From Martinezella lusitana (GTDB lineage: Bacteria; Pseudomonadota; Alphaproteobacteria; Rhizobiales; Rhizobiaceae), in the NCBI RefSeq assembly GCF_010668395.1, contig NZ_WUEY01000015.1, forward strand, positions 1-64,000: a stretch of 64,000 nucleotides of DNA, written 5' to 3'. The notes under the pieces are model-generated. The model worked only from the letters and a program-made list of their open reading frames with translations, was not told the DNA's origin and did no database searches. Of the stretch, positions 55,696 to 61,628 are shown one piece after another. Numbering within the stretch: the first letter of the stretch is position 1; the number at the start of each line of letters is the position of its first letter. Both the position numbers and the translations under genes were made by a program.

Positions 55696-56457
55696 ATGAC
55701 GAAACTTGGATTTCAGCTTTATAGCGCCCGCAATTTCCAGCCTTATTCGGAGATCTTCGTCAAGCTCGGCAAGGCCGGCTACGCTGAGGTCGAAGGCTTT
55801 GGCGGCATCTATGCCGATCTTGACGAGACGGGTCTCAAGAATCTGCGTGCCGAACTCGACAAGAACGGCCTGACCTTGGCGAGCGGCCATTTCAGCCCGG
55901 ATTTTCTCGACGGCGAAGTGCAGAAGTCACTGACCATTGCCAAGACCCTCGGCATGGATTCGATCTATGCGCCGCACATCGCTGCCGACCAGCGCCCGAC
56001 GGACGCCGCCGGCTGGCGCGCTTTCGGCAAGCGCCTGCATGAAATGAGCAAGCCCTACAAGGATGCGGGCTTCGAGTTCGGCTGGCATAACCATGACTTC
56101 GAATTCGTGAAGCAGGCCGACGGTTCGCTGCCGATCGAGCAGATCTTCGAGGCCGCGCCGGATATTTCCTGGGAAGCCGATATCGCCTGGGTCATCCGTG
56201 GCGGCGGCGACCCCTTTGCCTGGATTGAAAAGCTGGGTCCGCGCATCACGGCCGTTCACGTCAAGGACATCGCGCCGGCCGGCGAGAACAAGAACGAAGA
56301 CGGCTGGGCCGACGTCGGTCACGGCACGGTTCCGTGGGCGAAGCTGCTCAAGGCTCTGGCCGGCACGAAGGCCAAGCATTTCGTCGTCGAACATGACAAT
56401 CCGAGCGACGTCGATCGCCTGATCACACGCTCCATCGCATCCTTCAAGAGTTTTTGA
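55696..56457 (+). CDS. Sugar phosphate isomerase/epimerase family protein (AP-endonuclease 2-like TIM barrel)
   Basis: A 253-residue TIM-barrel protein (xylose isomerase-like superfamily). Metal-binding acids and histidines are visible in FGWHNHDFEF, SWEADIAWV, HVKDIAPAGE and VVEHDNPSD. It is 79 bases after the mannosidase gene and 11 bases before the dehydrogenase, and such pairs act on keto-sugars or epimers in characterised pathways. The exact reaction is unknown. Confidence 0.85.
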   Translation: MTKLGFQLYSARNFQPYSEIFVKLGKAGYAEVEGFGGIYADLDETGLKNLRAELDKNGLTLASGHFSPDFLDGEVQKSLTIAKTLGMDSIYAPHIAADQRPTDAAGWRAFGKRLHEMSKPYKDAGFEFGWHNHDFEFVKQADGSLPIEQIFEAAPDISWEADIAWVIRGGGDPFAWIEKLGPRITAVHVKDIAPAGENKNEDGWADVGHGTVPWAKLLKALAGTKAKHFVVEHDNPSDVDRLITRSIASFKSF

Positions 56458-56468
56458 GGCACTTCCAA

Positions 56469-57602
56469 ATGGCTAAGGAACTTGGCGTCGGCATCATCGG
56501 ATGCGGCAATATTTCAACGACTTATTTCTCGCTCTCACCGCTCTTCAAGGGCCTGAAGGTGCTGGCCTGCGCGGATATCAACATGGATGCGGCGCGTCTG
56601 CGCGCCGAGGAATACAAGGTCAAGGCCCAGACCATCGACGAACTGCTCGCCAATGACGAGCTTGACGTCATCGTCAACCTCACCATCCCGGATGCGCATT
56701 TCCCGGTTTCCAAGCGCATCCTCGAAGCGGGCAAGCACGTCTACTCGGAAAAGCCGCTCGTGCTCACCTTGGAGCAGGGCGAGGAGCTGCGCCGCATCGC
56801 CAAGGAAAAGGGGCTGGCCGTCGGCTGCGCTCCCGATACTTTCCTCGGCGGCGCGCATCAGCTCGCGCGCAAGTTCATCGATGACGGCGGCATCGGCCGG
56901 ATCACTTCGGGCGCCTGCTACGTCATGAGCCCGGGCATGGAAATGTGGCATCCGAACCCGGACTTCTTCTTCCTGCCCGGCGGCGGCCCGATCCTCGACC
57001 TCGGACCGTATTATATCGCCAACCTCATTAATCTGATCGGCCCGGTGAAGCGCGTCGGCGCGATGACGTCGATGGCGTCGGAAACCCGCACCATTACCAG
57101 CCAGCCGCGCAATGGCGAGACCATCCCGGTGAAGACGCCGACGACGATCCAGGCGCTGCTGGAATTCGTCAGCGGCGCACGGATCACGCTGACGGCAAGC
57201 TGGGATGTGTGGTCGCACCGTCACGCGAATATGGAGCTCTACGGCACCGAGGGCTCGCTCTACGTGCCGGACCCGAACTTCTTCGGCGGGACGGTGGAAG
57301 CCAGCGGTCGCGACAAGGATATCAAGCCGCTGGAAAACTGGGCGCATCCGTTCGGCATCGCCAATCAGGAAAGCCCGAGCGGCCCGCGCGCCAACTATCG
57401 CACGGCCGGCCTTGCCGACCTTGCCGCGTCGCTGATCGACGGGCGTGATGCGCGTTGCTCGCTCGACCGCACGCTGCACGGCGTCGACGTGATGACGTCG
57501 ATCCTGAAATCGGGCGCGGAAAACCGCTTCGTCGATCTGACCACGACCTGCACGCAGCCGGCGGCGCTCTGCATCGAAGAGGCGCAAGCGCTCTTGAAGT
57601 AA
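56469..57602 (+). CDS. Gfo/Idh/MocA-family sugar oxidoreductase
   Basis: A 377-residue NAD(P)-dependent dehydrogenase: Rossmann segment GVGIIGCGNISTTY (about 6-19), the family EKP motif in HVYSEKPLVL with its catalytic lysine, and a C-terminal substrate domain that contains DLGPYYIANLI. ATG at 56469 gives the standard N-terminus. Together with the preceding isomerase it suggests oxidation of the imported sugar to a keto form and epimerisation (inference). A terminator follows at 57624. Confidence 0.92.
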   Translation: MAKELGVGIIGCGNISTTYFSLSPLFKGLKVLACADINMDAARLRAEEYKVKAQTIDELLANDELDVIVNLTIPDAHFPVSKRILEAGKHVYSEKPLVLTLEQGEELRRIAKEKGLAVGCAPDTFLGGAHQLARKFIDDGGIGRITSGACYVMSPGMEMWHPNPDFFFLPGGGPILDLGPYYIANLINLIGPVKRVGAMTSMASETRTITSQPRNGETIPVKTPTTIQALLEFVSGARITLTASWDVWSHRHANMELYGTEGSLYVPDPNFFGGTVEASGRDKDIKPLENWAHPFGIANQESPSGPRANYRTAGLADLAASLIDGRDARCSLDRTLHGVDVMTSILKSGAENRFVDLTTTCTQPAALCIEEAQALLK

Positions 57603-57623
57603 GCGCAGGAAAAGCTAGTTTGC

Positions 57624-57652
57624 GCGCGGGTGAACAACCCGCGCGTTTTTTC
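57624..57652 (+). terminator. Intrinsic terminator after the dehydrogenase gene
   Basis: CGCGCGGG (57624-57631) pairs with CCCGCGCG (57639-57646) and is followed by TTTTTT. It separates the importer operon from the aldo/keto reductase. Confidence 0.88.
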
Positions 57653-57672
57653 ATCTCGAAGGAATAGTTATC

Positions 57673-58704
57673 ATGGCTTGGCAACCGGCATCCGACCGCT
57701 ATGCGAAAATGAAATACAACAGGGTCGGTCGCTCCGGCCTGAAGCTGCCGGCGGTCTCGCTGGGGCTTTGGCACAATTTCGGCGGCGACACGCCGCATGA
57801 CCGCAAGATCGACATGTGCCGCACGGCTTTCGATCTCGGCATTACCCACTTCGATCTCGCCAACAATTACGGACCGCCTCCCGGCAGCGCCGAGACCGCT
57901 TTCGGCGAAATCCTGCGCACGGAATTCGCCGGCCTGCGCGACGAGCTGATCATCTCCTCCAAGGCGGGCTACGACATGTGGCCGGGCCCCTATGGCGAAT
58001 GGGGCAGCCGCAAGTATCTGATCGCCTCCTGCGACCAGAGCCTGAAGCGCATGGGCCTCGACTATGTCGATATCTTCTATTCCCACCGCTTCGATCCGGA
58101 TACGCCGCTCGAAGAAACCTGCGGCGCGCTCGACCATATCGTCCGTTCGGGCAGGGCGCTCTATGTCGGCATCTCCTCCTATAACTCGCAGCGCACCCGC
58201 GAGGCTGCCGCGATCCTCAAGGACCTCGGCACGCCTTGCCTCATTCACCAGCCGAGCTATTCCATGCTCAATCGCTGGGTCGAGGATGACGGTCTGGTGG
58301 ATACGCTCGAAGATCTCGGCATCGGGTCCATCGTCTTCTCGCCGCTGGCGCAGGGCATGCTGTCGACCAAGTATCTCGGCGGCATTCCGGACGACAGCCG
58401 TGCGGCGCAGAACCACTTCCTGAAGCGCGACTTCATCCGTCCGTCGATCATCGACAATATCCGCAAGCTCAACGAGATCGCCGAAAAGCGCGGCCAGACG
58501 CTGGCGCAGATGGCGATTGCCTGGGTTCTGCGCGGCGGCCACATCACCTCGGCCCTGATCGGCGCCAGCCGTTCGTCGCAGATCGTCGATTGCGTCAAGG
58601 CGCTCGACAATCTCGAATTCACGGCGGAAGAGCTGAAGCAGATCGATGTCTATGCCCGCGAGGCCGACATCAATCTCTGGGCCAAGTCGGCCGAACGGGA
58701 CTGA
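57673..58704 (+). CDS. Aldo/keto reductase (YghZ / Kv-beta-like, AKR)
   Basis: A 343-residue NADPH-dependent reductase of the AKR14-like (YghZ) branch. The catalytic tetrad residues are in FDLANNYGPP (Asp, Tyr), SSKAGYD (Lys) and FYSHRFD (His). YghZ reduces L-glyceraldehyde 3-phosphate; here the neighbours suggest an aldose or keto-sugar product of hemicellulose breakdown. Flanked by terminators on both sides, so it may be transcribed on its own. Confidence 0.9.
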   Translation: MAWQPASDRYAKMKYNRVGRSGLKLPAVSLGLWHNFGGDTPHDRKIDMCRTAFDLGITHFDLANNYGPPPGSAETAFGEILRTEFAGLRDELIISSKAGYDMWPGPYGEWGSRKYLIASCDQSLKRMGLDYVDIFYSHRFDPDTPLEETCGALDHIVRSGRALYVGISSYNSQRTREAAAILKDLGTPCLIHQPSYSMLNRWVEDDGLVDTLEDLGIGSIVFSPLAQGMLSTKYLGGIPDDSRAAQNHFLKRDFIRPSIIDNIRKLNEIAEKRGQTLAQMAIAWVLRGGHITSALIGASRSSQIVDCVKALDNLEFTAEELKQIDVYAREADINLWAKSAERD

Positions 58705-58713
58705 CAATCATAA

Positions 58714-58742
58714 AACGCCCGGAACCAGGTTCCGGGCGTTTT
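58714..58742 (+). terminator. Intrinsic terminator after the aldo/keto reductase gene
   Basis: AACGCCCGGAACC (58714-58726) pairs with GGTTCCGGGCGTT (58728-58740), followed by TT. Confidence 0.85.
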
Positions 58743-58786
58743 ACTATATACTGCCGCTCGTCGAGGTCTCTGGAGGAGAGAGTTTC

Positions 58787-60397
58787 ATGATCCGCAATCC
58801 GATCTTGCCGGGTTTCAATCCCGACCCGTCCATCTGCCGTGTCGGCGAGGACTACTATATCGCCACCTCGACATTCGAATGGTATCCGGGCGTACAGATC
58901 CATCATTCGCGCGATCTGGTGAACTGGACTCTGGTCCGGCGGCCGCTGGAGCGTGCGTCGCAGCTCGACATGCGCGGCGAGCCCGACAGCTGCGGCATCT
59001 GGGCGCCTTGCCTCTCTTATGCGGACGGCCTGTTCTGGCTCGTCTACACCGACGTCAAGCGCTACGACGGCAACTTCAAGGATGCCCATAACTATATCGT
59101 GACCTCCCCGAGCATCGAAGGCGAGTGGTCCGAACCGGCCTACGTCAACTCCTCGGGTTTCGACCCTTCGCTCTTCCATGACGATGACGGGCGCAAGTGG
59201 TTCGTCAACATGCAGTGGAACCACCGCACCGAGAGCTACGGCGGCTCGCCGAAGACGCCGGCTTTCGACGGTATCCTGCTGCAGGAATGGGATCCGGTGG
59301 AAAAGTCGCTGAAGGGGCCGATCAGAAACATCTTCGCCGGCACGGAGCTGGGGCTAGTCGAAGGGCCGCATCTCTTCAAGCGCAACGGCTGGTACTATCT
59401 GACCACGGCCGAAGGCGGCACCGGTTATGACCATGCCGTGACGATGGCCAGATCGCGCGACATTGCCGGCCCTTACGAATTGCATCCGAACAAATACCTG
59501 ATCACATCGAAGGATCATCCGGAAGCGTCGCTGCAGCGTGCAGGTCACGGCCAATATGTCGAGACGCATGACGGCCAGTTCTATCACACGCATCTTTGCG
59601 GACGGCCGTTGCCGCCGCATCGCCGCTGCACGCTCGGTCGCGAGACCGCTCTGCAGAAATGCCTGTGGAAGGAAGACGGCTGGCTCTATCTCGAGAACGG
59701 CACCGCCGTTCCGGATGTCGAAGTGCCTGGCCTGAATGGTGCACAGCGCATCGAAAAGCCGCGCCGCAGCGGCTATAACTTCGACGAACGCCAATTGCCG
59801 ATGGATTTCCAGTGGCTGCGCACGCCGCAACCGGAGCGCATCTTCAGCCTGACGGAACGTCCGGGGCACTTGCGGCTCTTCGCCCGCGAAAGCATCGGTT
59901 CCTGGTTCGAGCAATCGCTTGTCGCCCGTCGTCAGGAGCATCACAGCTTCCGCGCCGAAACTGTCGTCGAATTCGAACCCGACACCTATCAGCAGGTTGC
60001 CGGACTGACGCATTACTACAATCGCTTCAAGCTGCATGCCATCGCCGTGACGCTGCACGAGAAGCTCGGCCGCTGCGTCACCATCATGACCTGCCCGGGC
60101 GACTACCCGAACGGCCGGCTGAGCTTTCCGATCGAGGGCGGTGTTGCCGTGCCGAACGGGCGGATTCAGCTTGCCATGGAGGTGCGCGACAACGACCTGC
60201 AATTCTTCTGGCAGGCGGAAGGCATGGGCGCATGGCAGGCTGTCGGCCCGGTGCTCGACGCCGGCGTCATCTCGGATGAGGGCGGCCGCGGCGAGCACGG
60301 ATCCTTCACCGGCGCTTTTGCGGGCATGTTTGCCTTCGATACGTCGGGGCGGGCAAAGACGGCGGATTTCGACTGGTTCAATTACGATGAGTTGTGA
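58787..60397 (+). CDS. Glycoside hydrolase family 43 (beta-xylosidase-type)
   Basis: A 536-residue GH43 enzyme. The five-bladed catalytic domain carries the base D13 in NPILPGFNPDPS, D126 in GFDPSLFHDD and the acid E192 in GLVEGPHLFK; the C-terminal beta-sandwich from about 320 matches the long xylosidase type. There is no signal peptide, so it acts on imported oligosaccharides. GGAGGAGAG precedes the ATG at 58787. Activity on xylosides and/or arabinosides is expected from the family but cannot be told apart here. Confidence 0.93.
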   Translation: MIRNPILPGFNPDPSICRVGEDYYIATSTFEWYPGVQIHHSRDLVNWTLVRRPLERASQLDMRGEPDSCGIWAPCLSYADGLFWLVYTDVKRYDGNFKDAHNYIVTSPSIEGEWSEPAYVNSSGFDPSLFHDDDGRKWFVNMQWNHRTESYGGSPKTPAFDGILLQEWDPVEKSLKGPIRNIFAGTELGLVEGPHLFKRNGWYYLTTAEGGTGYDHAVTMARSRDIAGPYELHPNKYLITSKDHPEASLQRAGHGQYVETHDGQFYHTHLCGRPLPPHRRCTLGRETALQKCLWKEDGWLYLENGTAVPDVEVPGLNGAQRIEKPRRSGYNFDERQLPMDFQWLRTPQPERIFSLTERPGHLRLFARESIGSWFEQSLVARRQEHHSFRAETVVEFEPDTYQQVAGLTHYYNRFKLHAIAVTLHEKLGRCVTIMTCPGDYPNGRLSFPIEGGVAVPNGRIQLAMEVRDNDLQFFWQAEGMGAWQAVGPVLDAGVISDEGGRGEHGSFTGAFAGMFAFDTSGRAKTADFDWFNYDEL

Positions 60398-60540
60398 GGC
60401 TGTCGACGGCTGGCGGCGGTGCGGGCACAAGGTCGGGCCGACCGATCGGGTCCATTACGGAATTGTAATTCGACTGTCAGATTCGTTTCATGTCTGTCAC
60501 GATAAGGTCGCGCGCAGATTCTGAAATGAGGAAACAACCA

Positions 60541-60867
60541 ATGAGAAAAATCTTCACTGTCCTTCTCACGGCGTCCGTCCTGGCGATGCCGCTGGCTGCG
60601 ACGGCGCAAGTCAGGCCGGCACCGGCGGCCAAACAGACGGCTGTCCAGAAAGACGTGGTGAAGAAGAAGGTGGTTGTCCGCAAGGGCGGCTGGGTCAAGG
60701 GGCGCCGCCTTTCTGCTTCCGACCGCCGCCGTGCGGCGGAAATCGACTATCGCGCCTATCAGCTGTCCACACCTCCGCGCGGCTATCACTGGGTTCGCAT
60801 CAACACGAACTTCCTGCTGGTCGGCATTACGAGCGGCCTGATTTCAAAGGTGCATGAAGCCCGGTAG
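60541..60867 (+). CDS. RcnB-family periplasmic protein
   Basis: A 108-residue exported protein: signal peptide about 1-23 (ending ATAQ), a basic alanine/lysine-rich stretch, and the RcnB-like end in which LSTPPRGYHWVRINTNFLLVGITSG is the key segment. RcnB modulates nickel/cobalt homeostasis in E. coli; most family members are untested. GAGGAAAC precedes the ATG. A GAATTGTAATTC palindrome (60460-60471) and a loose CTGTCA repeat (60474-60500) lie upstream; a terminator follows. Confidence 0.82.
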   Translation: MRKIFTVLLTASVLAMPLAATAQVRPAPAAKQTAVQKDVVKKKVVVRKGGWVKGRRLSASDRRRAAEIDYRAYQLSTPPRGYHWVRINTNFLLVGITSGLISKVHEAR

Positions 60868-60895
60868 GCTGGTCGCGATCATTATCGAATAAAGC

Positions 60896-60925
60896 AAGGG
60901 CGGCTCACAAGGACCGCCCTTTTTT
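60896..60925 (+). terminator. Intrinsic terminator after the RcnB-like gene
   Basis: AAGGGCGG (60896-60903) pairs with CCGCCCTT (60914-60921) and runs into a T-stretch. It lies just before the right end of IS copy 3. Confidence 0.85.
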
Positions 60926-60952
60926 CATGCCGAAAGCCGGACCAACGCCCCG

Positions 60953-61576
60953 AAGTCATGACCTCCACCAAAGGTGGAGGTTTGAAACGCTGCGCTTGAA
61001 CCACTAGAAGTGGTTTTGTTAGTGCTTAGTAGCTACGATTAAAGAGGTCGGCAAAGTCGGAAGCTTTGTCGGCCTTTTCTTGGTTCCGGATATATTGTCT
61101 GACGACCTGCTCATTATAGCCCGTCGTCGACACGAAATACCCACGTGCCCAAAAGTGATACCCTTTGTAGCGGCGCTTACGCGCGTACTTGTTGGCAATG
61201 TAAAGAGCCGTCTTGCCCTTCAAAAATCCAACTATATGCGCGACCGAGTATTTCGGCGGGATCGATATCAACATGTGGACATGATCGGGCATCAAATGAC
61301 CCTCTTCGATCTGGCAGCCCTTTTGCTGAGCCAGACGACGTAAGAGTTCACCCAACTCTCGACGCACATCCCCGTAGAGTCTTTTCGTTCGGTATTTGCT
61401 GCCAAAAACAACGTGATATTTGCAGTCCCACGTCGCATGCGAGAGCGATTGCTCATCCATATAACCTCCTTGTTTGAAGTCTGGGCCACGCCAGCGGTTC
61501 AAGCAGGAGGTCTCTCAACTACCGTGTAAAACTCGTCCAGTCCTCCACCGTAGGTGGAGGTTTATTCTTGATATAA
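60953..61576 (-). mobile_element. IS200-type insertion sequence, copy 3 (complete, 624 bp shared)
   Basis: Identical over its 624 bases, where compared, to copy 2, offset by 42834 bases and in the same orientation. It has the same end hairpins and tnpA. It lies between a terminator on its right-end side (60896) and another on its left-end side (61582), again between two convergent genes. Identity of the two copies implies recent movement or gene conversion. Confidence 0.93.
61026..61460 (-). CDS. tnpA: IS200/IS605-family transposase TnpA (Y1 HUH), copy 3
   Basis: Same 144-residue protein as the copy at 18192: HUH histidines H60 and H62, catalytic Y123 and Q127. AAGGAGG precedes the ATG at 61460. 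No tnpB or guide-RNA gene accompanies it. Confidence 0.95.
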   Translation of the reverse strand: MDEQSLSHATWDCKYHVVFGSKYRTKRLYGDVRRELGELLRRLAQQKGCQIEEGHLMPDHVHMLISIPPKYSVAHIVGFLKGKTALYIANKYARKRRYKGYHFWARGYFVSTTGYNEQVVRQYIRNQEKADKASDFADLFNRSY

Positions 61577-61581
61577 TCAAA

Positions 61582-61605
61582 ATCCCCGGCGCTGCGGCCG
61601 GGGAT
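61582..61605 (-). terminator. Intrinsic terminator of the GPR/RgsE-like gene
   Basis: On the minus strand ATCCCCGGC pairs with GCCGGGGAT (61597-61605 with 61582-61590) and TTTGATT follows. The IS left end lies five bases beyond it. Confidence 0.8.
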
Positions 61606-61628
61606 CGGGCATTCGTCTTTCGTCCATC

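Noticed and set aside
60474..60500. A full Pho box upstream of the RcnB-like gene
   Set aside because: Only about 11 of 14 heptamer positions match in the best pair, and the third unit is out of phase; kept only as a weak observation.
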